Origin: Actinomycetes bacterium
GTDB taxonomy: Bacteria > Actinomycetota > Acidimicrobiia > Acidimicrobiales > RAAP-2
Direction: 5' to 3'
Length of the DNA: 6,521 nt
Assembly: GCA_021826655.1 (NCBI GenBank)
Contig: JAKAZC010000162.1
Span: 1 to 6,521, forward strand
Shown here: positions 1-5,139 of the stretch, piece by piece
How the letters are laid out: each line of letters begins with the position of its first letter
Numbering within the stretch: position 1 is the first letter of the stretch
The notes under the pieces: generated by a model
Database searches by the model: none
Told to the model about the DNA's origin: nothing
What the model saw: the letters and a program-made list of their open reading frames with translations, nothing else
Position numbers and translations under genes: made by a program

Positions 1-431
1 TCGTCCCAGGCGACACCGAGTTCGTCCTCGGGGTTGTAGTAGCCGTCGACCAGGTACCACAGGGTGAGGTCCGTCAGCGATGCGAATCCGTGGGCGACTC
101 CGGGCGGGATGAACAGGCCGCGGTCGTGGTCCCCCGACAGGTCGAGGGACAGCGTGGCCCCGTCGGTCGGCGATCCCTGACGGAGGTCGTGGAGGACCAC
201 CCGAGCCGTGCCGGCGAGCACGTACCAGTAGTCCGACTGGTGCAGGTGGTAGTGGAGCCCGACGACGGCGCCGGCCTGCTTGGTCGACCGGTTGCCCTGG
301 ATCATCTCGCGACCCATCGGGAACCAGCTCCTCCGGTAGGTCTCGACGAACCGACCACGCTCGTCCCCGTGGGCATCGGGCTCCACGATGATCACGTCCT
401 GGATGACTTCGGACTCGATGATCCTCGGCAT
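1..431 (-). CDS. RmlC-family sugar-nucleotide epimerase-like cupin (dTDP-4-dehydrorhamnose 3,5-epimerase family), C-terminus missing
   Basis: The first 143 residues are visible; the gene runs off the left edge. RmlC proteins are usually about 180 residues, so some 35-40 are missing. The family inverts C3 and C5 of dTDP-4-keto-6-deoxyglucose on the way to dTDP-rhamnose in the cytosol. Seen here: an early GRFVETY segment (26-32), the cupin strand GLHYH (58-62) carrying the likely catalytic histidine H60, HDLRQGSPTDGA (81-92), the FIPPGVAHGFASL strand (107-119), and YYNPEDELGVAWD (131-143) near the usual catalytic tyrosine. Oddities: canonical RmlC has RGLHYQ followed by a P-x-A-Q-x-K segment. 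Here the arginine is V57, the glutamine is H62, and the lysine segment is replaced by LHQSDYWYV with about three residues fewer. Family membership is strong, but exact substrate and activity are uncertain, so no symbol is given. The ATG start is supported by a good Shine-Dalgarno 8 bases upstream. It is last of three tightly packed minus-strand genes. Confidence 0.84.
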   Translation of the reverse strand, partial: MPRIIESEVIQDVIIVEPDAHGDERGRFVETYRRSWFPMGREMIQGNRSTKQAGAVVGLHYHLHQSDYWYVLAGTARVVLHDLRQGSPTDGATLSLDLSGDHDRGLFIPPGVAHGFASLTDLTLWYLVDGYYNPEDELGVAWD

Positions 432-436
432 ACGCC

Positions 437-967
437 CTACCCCTCAGTCGTACGATCGTCGTGCGACACAGTAGCGAACCCGCTCCGGAAGAACAGGAGG
501 GGGGAACCCTCGCCGACGCCCAGCTCGACCACGCGGCCGAGGATGAGTTCGTGGTCGCCGGCGTCGTGGACGAGTTCCACCCGGCAGTCGACCCAGGCGA
601 TACTGCCCTCGATCACCGGCGCACCGGTGCCGGGTGCCGGGTGCCACGTCACCCCGTCGAACTTCGGACCGCCGGAAACGGCGAAGCCCCGGCACAGCTC
701 CTCCTGGCGATCACTGAGCACGTTGACGCAGAAGGCCCCGGAGCGGGCGATCCTCGGCCAACTCGTCGACGTTCGAGCCGGGGCCACGGCCACATAGGGC
801 GGGTCGACCGAGAGGGAGACGAAACTCTGGCACGTGAAGCCGACCGCCTCGGCGCTGTCGGGGTCGATCCCGGAGACGACGGTCACCCCGGTGGCGAACC
901 GGCTCATGGCGTCCTTGAACCGCGCGGCCTCGAAGGCGGGGCCCCGGCCGTGGTCGTGGGCGTCCAC
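437..967 (-). CDS. flavin reductase family protein (FMN-binding split-barrel)
   Basis: A 176-residue protein of the flavin reductase-like family (HpaC/ActVB/NtaB type). Such proteins bind FMN or FAD and typically use NAD(P)H to supply reduced flavin to a partner monooxygenase; some members are flavin-dependent oxidoreductases in their own right. Signature segments run in the expected order: FATGVTVVSG (24-33), GFTCQSFVSLSVDPP (43-57, the TxxSF flavin-phosphate region), FCVNVLS (79-85), KFDGVTW (102-108), a DCRVELVHDAGDH strand with the conserved late GDH, and LFFRSGFATV near the C-terminus. I chose the GTG at 967 because it lies 2 bases after the upstream stop and leaves a normal short lead before the first motif. 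The next ATG, at 907, would cut into the barrel. The frame stays open further upstream, but only as arginine- and glycine-rich shadow sequence over the MBL gene. No partner monooxygenase is visible in the window, so the electron acceptor is unknown. Confidence 0.92.
   Translation of the reverse strand: MDAHDHGRGPAFEAARFKDAMSRFATGVTVVSGIDPDSAEAVGFTCQSFVSLSVDPPYVAVAPARTSTSWPRIARSGAFCVNVLSDRQEELCRGFAVSGGPKFDGVTWHPAPGTGAPVIEGSIAWVDCRVELVHDAGDHELILGRVVELGVGEGSPLLFFRSGFATVSHDDRTTEG
440..445 (-). promoter_or_regulatory. Shine-Dalgarno for the RmlC-like gene, inside the end of the flavin reductase gene
   Basis: On the minus strand GAGGGG lies 8 bases before the ATG at 431. These six bases are also the last two sense codons (Glu, Gly) of the flavin reductase gene, followed directly by its TAG stop. 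The layout suggests translational coupling of the two genes and fixes the downstream start. Confidence 0.6.
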
Positions 968-969
968 CC

Positions 970-1827
970 TCAGGCCGCCCGCAGCTCGAGGGACACACCC
1001 TCCCTGGCCGCCGCCACCTCGACCTTGCCCACCCGCTGGGCGATCTTGCGGGCGGCGCGGACCATGGCGTCGACCTGCCGGTCCGTGTGGCCCGGATCGT
1101 GGTGGAACATGTCCAGCCGCCGGGCCCCGGCCTGCGTGGCCACGTGCACGGCATAGGCCGGGGTCGAATGGCCCCAGTCGAAGAGTTCGACGAACTCGTC
1201 CTCGGTGTACTGCGCGTCGTGGATGAGCAGGTCGACGTCGCGGCACAGGTCGAGGACCGCCGTTGCCACGGTCGTCCGGTCGAGCGGGGCCTGATGATCG
1301 GGAAGGTAGGCCACCGACACGCCGTCCGCCTCGATCCGGAACCCGAGAGTCGTGCCGATGTGCGGGATCGACCGCACCGTGACAGCGATGGCGCCCAGTG
1401 AGAATTCCTCGTCGGGCCCCAGGTCGTGGTAGCGCAGCTCACCTCGGAAGTCGGCCATGTGCACGGGGAAGAACGGCGGCTTCACCATCCCCGCCATCGT
1501 CTCCTGGAGGGAGTCGGCGGGCTGGGCGGGCCCGTAGATCTCGAGCAGGGCCCCGGGATCGCGCATCGGCGGGAAGAACGGGGTCCCGAGCACGTGGTCG
1601 TAGTGGAGGTGGGTCAGGAGGGCGTTGCCCCGCAACGGCCGCCCCGCGGCGATCAGCGGCGCGTTGAGGTGGTGGCCGAGTGCCCGCAGACCGGTCCCCA
1701 TGTCGAGGACCAGGGGCGGCTCACCGTCCACCTCGACCAGGACACAGGACGTGTTCCCACCGTGACGTCGCTGCTGGTCGGACGAGGTGGGACAGGAGCC
1801 GCGTACGCCGAAGTAGGTGATTCGCAC
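970..1827 (-). CDS. MBL-fold metallo-hydrolase (PhnP / phosphodiesterase-like)
   Basis: A 285-residue metallo-beta-lactamase-fold hydrolase. It opens with the family's usual start (MRITYFGVRGSCPT), then HGGNTSCVLVE (22-32) and LDMGTGLRALG (41-51). The di-metal motif is THLHYDH (72-78: H73, H75, D77, H78). Further likely ligands are H156 in PHIG, D177 in YLPDH, D204 in IHDAQYT and H220 in WGHST; FHHDPGH (241-247) closes the domain. No residue expected for metal binding is missing. Relatives act as phosphodiesterases or uncharacterised hydrolases; the GNTSC and DAQYT/GHST elements argue against a true beta-lactamase or glyoxalase II. The substrate is not predictable. The GTG start is chosen because the conserved N-terminus begins there and a TAGCCT hexamer sits 9 bases upstream, suggesting a leaderless message. 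It is first gene of the three-gene minus-strand unit; its TGA is 2 bases before the flavin reductase start. Confidence 0.92.
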   Translation of the reverse strand: MRITYFGVRGSCPTSSDQQRRHGGNTSCVLVEVDGEPPLVLDMGTGLRALGHHLNAPLIAAGRPLRGNALLTHLHYDHVLGTPFFPPMRDPGALLEIYGPAQPADSLQETMAGMVKPPFFPVHMADFRGELRYHDLGPDEEFSLGAIAVTVRSIPHIGTTLGFRIEADGVSVAYLPDHQAPLDRTTVATAVLDLCRDVDLLIHDAQYTEDEFVELFDWGHSTPAYAVHVATQAGARRLDMFHHDPGHTDRQVDAMVRAARKIAQRVGKVEVAAAREGVSLELRAA

Positions 1828-1836
1828 AGGGTGACG

Positions 1837-1842
1837 AGGCTA
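1837..1842 (-). promoter_or_regulatory. candidate -10 hexamer (TAGCCT) of a leaderless promoter for the MBL-fold gene
   Basis: On the minus strand TAGCCT matches the actinobacterial TAnnnT -10 pattern and ends 9 bases before the GTG at 1827. Transcription would then begin at or within about 2-3 bases of the start codon. No Shine-Dalgarno is seen in front of this GTG. No clear -35 element is visible. Confidence 0.45.
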
Positions 1843-1853
1843 GCCGCGGCGGC

Positions 1854-1863
1854 GGGTGCACCC
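1854..1863. promoter_or_regulatory. 10-bp perfect palindrome in the divergent gap; possible operator
   Basis: GGGTGCACCC is an exact inverted repeat near the middle of the 56-base gap (1828-1883) between the MBL gene and the plus-strand hydrolase. It sits between the two candidate -10 hexamers, where a regulator could touch both promoters. Short GC palindromes arise easily by chance in this base composition, so this is only suggestive. Confidence 0.2.
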
Positions 1864-1869
1864 ACCGGG

Positions 1870-1875
1870 TACCGT
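1870..1875 (+). promoter_or_regulatory. candidate -10 hexamer (TACCGT) of a leaderless promoter for the plus-strand hydrolase
   Basis: TACCGT fits TAnnnT and ends 8 bases before the ATG at 1884, so the predicted message would start at, or one or two bases before, the ATG. The bases between (CGCCTCCC) contain no Shine-Dalgarno, which supports a leaderless reading. No recognisable -35 element is seen. Confidence 0.45.
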
Positions 1876-1883
1876 CGCCTCCC

Positions 1884-2777
1884 ATGGACGACCGCTCACC
1901 CGCCACCGCCGACATCCGCACCGTCACGGCCAACGGCCTCGAATTCGGCTACCTGTCGGCCGGACCCGACGACGGACCGCTCGCTCTGTGCCTGCACGGG
2001 TTCCCCGACACCGCCCACACGTGGCGGCACCTGCTCCCCGAATTGGCCGGTGCCGGATTCCGGGCCGTCGCACCCTTTCTCCGGGGTTATGCACCCACCT
2101 CGGTGCCACCCGGAGGCGGCTACGACACCGGGACGCTTGCCCTCGATGCCGGCGCGTTGCACGACGCCCTCGGGGGAGGCGACGACGCCGTCATCATCGG
2201 CCACGACTGGGGAGCGCTCCTCACGTACCCGGCGGCGGCCCACCGGCCCGACCAGTGGGCGAAGGTGGTCACTCTGGCCGTTCCGCCCGCCCGGTCCATG
2301 GGGTTCGGCTTCTTCGCCTACGAGCAGCTCCGGCGCAGCTGGTACGTCTTCTTCTTCCAGACCCCGCTTGCCGAGTTCGCGGTGGCTGTGGACGACCACG
2401 CCTTCATCGACCGGCTCTGGGCCGACTGGTCCCCCGACTACGACGGGTCCTGGGACGCCGGCCGGGTAAAGGAGGCGCTGGCCGACGAGGCCAACCTGTC
2501 GGCCGCCATCGGCTACTACCGCGCGATGTTCGGACCGCCCACAGGGGATCCGGTGGCCGCGGCGGTCCAGGCCGCAGGGGAGACGGTCGCCCCCCAGCCC
2601 ACGCTGTACCTCCACGGCGACGCGGACGGCTGCATGGGACTCGACATCGTCGGTCCGGTGACCGACCACCTCGCCCCCGGTTCCGAGATGGTCGTGATCG
2701 AGGGGGCCGGGCACTTCCTCCACCTCGAGCGCCCGGACGAGGTCAACCGCCACGTCCTGCGGTTCCTCGGCAGCTGA
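1884..2777 (+). CDS. alpha/beta hydrolase, epoxide-hydrolase type
   Basis: A 297-residue cytosolic alpha/beta hydrolase; no signal peptide is seen. Epoxide hydrolases open epoxides to vicinal diols through an aspartyl ester, and the hallmarks are present: oxyanion motif HGFPD (38-42), RGYAPTS (67-73), nucleophile D108 in GHDWG (106-110) with the tryptophan typical of epoxide hydrolases and haloalkane dehalogenases, and catalytic H277 in GAGHFLH (274-280). The charge-relay acid is probably D246 or D248 in HGDADG (244-249). Two lid tyrosines that activate the epoxide have good candidates in SWYVFFFQ (152-159, Y154) and GYYRAMF (210-216, Y211 or Y212). These tyrosines favour epoxide hydrolase over haloalkane dehalogenase. 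The natural substrate cannot be told. The ATG fits the family N-terminus and lies just after a -10-like hexamer. It is the only plus-strand gene in the window, divergent from the MBL gene and convergent with the serine hydrolase gene. Confidence 0.9.
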   Translation: MDDRSPATADIRTVTANGLEFGYLSAGPDDGPLALCLHGFPDTAHTWRHLLPELAGAGFRAVAPFLRGYAPTSVPPGGGYDTGTLALDAGALHDALGGGDDAVIIGHDWGALLTYPAAAHRPDQWAKVVTLAVPPARSMGFGFFAYEQLRRSWYVFFFQTPLAEFAVAVDDHAFIDRLWADWSPDYDGSWDAGRVKEALADEANLSAAIGYYRAMFGPPTGDPVAAAVQAAGETVAPQPTLYLHGDADGCMGLDIVGPVTDHLAPGSEMVVIEGAGHFLHLERPDEVNRHVLRFLGS

Positions 2778-2778
2778 C

Positions 2779-2800
2779 CGACCGGGTCCCGGGCCGGTCG
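2779..2800. terminator. hairpin between convergent genes; candidate bidirectional terminator
   Basis: CGACCGG (2779-2785) and CCGGTCG (2794-2800) form a perfect 7-bp GC-rich stem around an 8-base loop. It fills nearly the whole 24-base gap between two convergent stop codons (TGA ending at 2777 on plus, TGA at 2804-2802 on minus). No T-tract follows on either strand, which is usual in high-GC actinobacteria but weakens the call. Confidence 0.4.
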
Positions 2801-2801
2801 A

Positions 2802-3503
2802 TCACCTCCCACGGGCGACCCCGGCCACCAGGTCCGCCACCCGCACGCGCACCGCGACCCGGACCGGGTCGTCGGTCGGTACGCACCGGCGCCGGCTGCG
2901 GTCGTAGACGGTGCCGATGACACCGGCGTGGTCGGTCGCCACCCGGTACAACCTGGCCGACCAGCCGAGCCCGGTCATCCGGTCGGCGGCCTCGATCGAC
3001 CGCTCCAACGGGACGAGACGGTCCCCGGTCCCGTGCACCAGCACGCCCCGCCGGCCCGGAGCGGGAGGGTCCCAGGCACCGGCGAAGACGTCGTCCCCGA
3101 ACGGCGACCCGGCGTAGGACCCGCCCAGTCCGACGACGGCCGCCGGGGCCCATCCGCCGACCTCGTCCGGATGCAGCCCGATCCACGCTGCCGCGGCCGC
3201 ACCGAGCGACCAGCCGGCGAGCACCACGCGTCCCGGATCGCCGCCGAGCGGACCGGACGCGTGGCGTGCGAACTCGATCGACGCCAGGAGCTGGTCCGCC
3301 CCCGCCCCCGGGTCGTCCGACTGCCAGTCGGGCACCAGCGCCAGCATGCCGCGGGCCGCGAGCTCGCCCGCGAGCGGTGCCAGTGCGTCGCGCTCGTCGG
3401 GCCCGCTCCCGTGCCACAGCAGCACGACCGGCGCATGCGACCGCGTCCTCGGAACATGGACGTCGAGCAGCTTGCCCGGGCAGTAGCCCACCGGTCGGTT
3501 CAC
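2802..3503 (-). CDS. small alpha/beta-hydrolase (dienelactone hydrolase / acyl-esterase-like serine hydrolase)
   Basis: A 233-residue serine hydrolase with a compact alpha/beta fold and no lid domain or signal peptide. Seen: strand YCPGKLLDVHVP (7-18), oxyanion segment LLWHGSGPDER (28-38), nucleophile elbow AGWSLGAAAA (96-105) with S99, acid D161 in VHGTGDRLVP (156-165), and H192 in TDHAGV (190-195). The Ser-Asp-His triad is therefore complete. The order and spacing resemble dienelactone hydrolases, acyl esterases and PHB-depolymerase-like enzymes; the substrate is unknown. Start choice: the GTG at 3503 lies 22 bases after the upstream stop, has a GGTGG purine stretch before it, and fits the family N-terminus. 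A GTG at 3539 would add 12 residues and overlap the lipoprotein gene by 14 bases, with a weaker upstream signal. It probably shares a transcript with the lipoprotein hydrolase. The last 30 or so residues are arginine- and valine-rich. Confidence 0.85.
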   Translation of the reverse strand: MNRPVGYCPGKLLDVHVPRTRSHAPVVLLWHGSGPDERDALAPLAGELAARGMLALVPDWQSDDPGAGADQLLASIEFARHASGPLGGDPGRVVLAGWSLGAAAAAWIGLHPDEVGGWAPAAVVGLGGSYAGSPFGDDVFAGAWDPPAPGRRGVLVHGTGDRLVPLERSIEAADRMTGLGWSARLYRVATDHAGVIGTVYDRSRRRCVPTDDPVRVAVRVRVADLVAGVARGR

Positions 3504-3525
3504 GCCGCCACCGGTCGGGCCCCGA

Positions 3526-4977
3526 CTACTTGTCGACACGCGTCAGCCAGGGGACCACCGACTGCAGGAAGGCGTTCCGGGCCGGTGTCGCCAACAGCGG
3601 GTCCAGGTGGCTGTAGGTGCCCGTCCGACTGACCACCGTGACGCTCGGGATCCGCGACGCCGACGCGAACGCCCTGGCACTGTCGGCCACCGCGTTGTTC
3701 GTCCCGCCGAGCGCGGTCTGGAACGCGTAGAGGGGCACGTCGACCTGTGCGGTGTGCAGGAGGCGGAGGCCCAGGTAGGTGGCGGCAACGGTCTGCTGCA
3801 GGGAAGCGGCCGCACCTGCATCGATCGACAGTCGCTCGGGGTAGTACCACTCGGCGGCGGCGAGCGGCGTCTGGGCGAAGGCGTCGACCACGTTGGCGAT
3901 CGGCGTGATGCCGGTGTCGACCCAGCCGGCCGGGTCCCCTGTGGTGGCGACGTGGCCCGAGTGGACCTGGATGAGCTTGAGGCCCGGTGGCGACGTCTTG
4001 TAGTCGAACGCGTAGCCGAGCTGGGCCGCGTTGGTCACTGGCACGGGTGGCTTGAACTCGGCGGGCAGGAGGGCGAAGTGCTCGAAGGTGGTGGCCGGAC
4101 CCGTCGGGTCCCGGTACGCCGTGACCGCGCCGATCTCGCTGAACGCCCCCGTCGCCCAGGGCAGACCGACCCCGAGCAGGTCGAGCCACGGGCCCTTGAC
4201 GCCAAGCTGTGCGATCTGGGCCTGGACGGACGCCAGGGTCGGCGGGGCCCCGAAGGCACCCGCCGCACCGGCACAGCCGTCGATGCACAGGATGCCGTTG
4301 ATGTCCCGGTAGCCCGCCGTGCCGGCGAAGTCCCATGCGGCGTACACGGCGGCCTCGGTTCCGCCGAGCGAGTGGCCGCCGAGTGTCACGCTGCGCCTGC
4401 CCCCGTCACCCGCACGTACGATGACGGCGTGGAGGTCGTTCATGGCCACCGCCAGGCCCCAGCCGGCGACGAACGGGTAGTCGGCCGCCCGGAGCGGCTG
4501 GTAGTGGTGCGTGATCGCGGGGTCCGAGATCCACCCCAGGTAGTAGTCGAACATCTGGGTGGGGGTGGTCCTCCCGGCGAGCGTCGACCGGACGACCGAC
4601 TCGTCCTGCAGGGCGCCTTCCCGGCGCATCTCGGACCAGACCTGCAGGTCGGGGACGTGGTCCACCAGGTAGGGCGCCACCAGGTCGAAGTCGCCGGCGC
4701 CGCCGTTGGTCCCGGGCACGAGCACCAGCACGTGCGAGGCCGACGGACTGCCGAAGCGTCGGACCTGGACCCGGTCGTACCGAGTCGGCGTACCGGGGAC
4801 CGGGGGCGTGGCCACGGTGAGCACCGACTCGGGCACCGAGGCCGGCGCGCCCAGGACGTCCGGGGTCCCCGGTACCGTCGTGGAGGCGGTCGAGGTGGAT
4901 GCCGAGGCACCGCACGATGCCAGAACGACCGCCCCCACCACACAGGCCGCGCTCCCCCAGATCGTCCGTCGCCGCAT
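3526..4977 (-). CDS. exported lipoprotein with alpha/beta-hydrolase fold
   Basis: A 483-residue protein with a lipoprotein signal: positively charged MRRR, a hydrophobic core (residues 6-19), lipobox LASC with lipidated C22, then a Ser/Thr linker (24-38). Mature domain: VLVLVPGTNGGAGDF (83-97) forms the first strand and oxyanion region; LGGHSLGG (199-206) is the nucleophile elbow with S203; RTGTYSHLDPLL (451-462) supplies a likely catalytic H457. The acid is not clear; D233 (CIDGCAG) and D413 are candidates. About 250 residues lie between nucleophile and histidine, far more than in a minimal alpha/beta hydrolase, so a large cap or insertion is likely. C231 and C235 could form a disulfide, as expected outside the cytosol. 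It probably sits on the outer face of the membrane and hydrolyses an ester or lipid, but I cannot name the substrate. The ATG at 4977 was chosen over an in-frame ATG at 4992 because of the purine run just upstream and the signal-peptide length. Confidence 0.85.
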   Translation of the reverse strand: MRRRTIWGSAACVVGAVVLASCGASASTSTASTTVPGTPDVLGAPASVPESVLTVATPPVPGTPTRYDRVQVRRFGSPSASHVLVLVPGTNGGAGDFDLVAPYLVDHVPDLQVWSEMRREGALQDESVVRSTLAGRTTPTQMFDYYLGWISDPAITHHYQPLRAADYPFVAGWGLAVAMNDLHAVIVRAGDGGRRSVTLGGHSLGGTEAAVYAAWDFAGTAGYRDINGILCIDGCAGAAGAFGAPPTLASVQAQIAQLGVKGPWLDLLGVGLPWATGAFSEIGAVTAYRDPTGPATTFEHFALLPAEFKPPVPVTNAAQLGYAFDYKTSPPGLKLIQVHSGHVATTGDPAGWVDTGITPIANVVDAFAQTPLAAAEWYYPERLSIDAGAAASLQQTVAATYLGLRLLHTAQVDVPLYAFQTALGGTNNAVADSARAFASASRIPSVTVVSRTGTYSHLDPLLATPARNAFLQSVVPWLTRVDK

Positions 4978-4981
4978 GCCG

Positions 4982-4988
4982 TCCCCCC
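4982..4988 (-). promoter_or_regulatory. Shine-Dalgarno-like purine run that fixes the lipoprotein start
   Basis: On the minus strand GGGGGGA ends 4 bases before the ATG at 4977. It lies between that ATG and an in-frame ATG at 4992, so it favours the shorter protein with the normal signal peptide. Confidence 0.5.
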
Positions 4989-5045
4989 GCATCGAAGTCC
5001 CCGGCCCTCGGCACGGGGCGCCGCCCCCATCGGGCGGACGCACCG

Positions 5046-5051
5046 AGCGTA
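5046..5051 (-). promoter_or_regulatory. weak candidate -10 hexamer (TACGCT) upstream of the lipoprotein gene
   Basis: The 162-base gap between mutY and the lipoprotein gene is the largest in the window and could hold a promoter. TACGCT on the minus strand fits TAnnnT and lies about 68 bases before the ATG. No convincing -35 is seen at 17-18 bases, so the call is weak. Readthrough from mutY is also possible. Confidence 0.22.
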
Positions 5052-5108
5052 GCCATCGCCTACGCCCCGGACCGGCGTGCCCGCCGCGGCCGGGTCGGTC
5101 ATGACGCC

Positions 5109-5132
5109 GGCGGGCCACCGCTACCGGCCGCC
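5109..5132 (-). terminator. imperfect GC hairpin just after mutY; weak terminator candidate
   Basis: GGC-G-GGCC (5109-5116) pairs with GGCCGCC (5126-5132) as a 7-bp stem with one bulged G and a 9-base loop. It begins about 7 bases past the mutY TGA on the minus strand. There is no T-tract. It may separate mutY from the lipoprotein gene, but GC hairpins are common by chance in this DNA. Confidence 0.25.
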
Positions 5133-5139
5133 ACGCCGG

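Noticed and set aside
968..1246. An N-terminal extension of the flavin reductase back to an ATG at 1246.
   Set aside because: The extra 93 residues are Arg/Gly/Pro-rich antisense-like noise fully inside the MBL gene. The GTG at 967 gives the normal family length.
970..1827. The MBL-fold protein as an antibiotic-degrading beta-lactamase.
   Set aside because: The GNTSC, DAQYT and WGHST elements place it with PhnP-like or phosphodiesterase-like hydrolases, and there is no signal peptide.
1426..2469. A 347-codon plus-strand open frame running from inside the MBL gene through the divergent gap into the epoxide-hydrolase-like gene.
   Set aside because: It crosses two well-supported genes in other frames, ends in Pro/Ser/Thr-rich low complexity, and shows no recognisable fold.
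1856..2920. A 354-codon plus-strand frame overlapping the epoxide-hydrolase-like gene and its convergent neighbour.
   Set aside because: The translation is Arg/Pro/Gly-rich shadow sequence; the other frame carries HGFP, GHDWG and the catalytic His.
3607..5052. A long open frame on the plus strand opposite the lipoprotein gene (481 codons).
   Set aside because: It reads as low-complexity Arg/Gly/Asp/Val-rich sequence with no domain motifs, as expected for the antisense of a high-GC gene. The minus-strand frame has a lipobox, GHSLGG and a Shine-Dalgarno.
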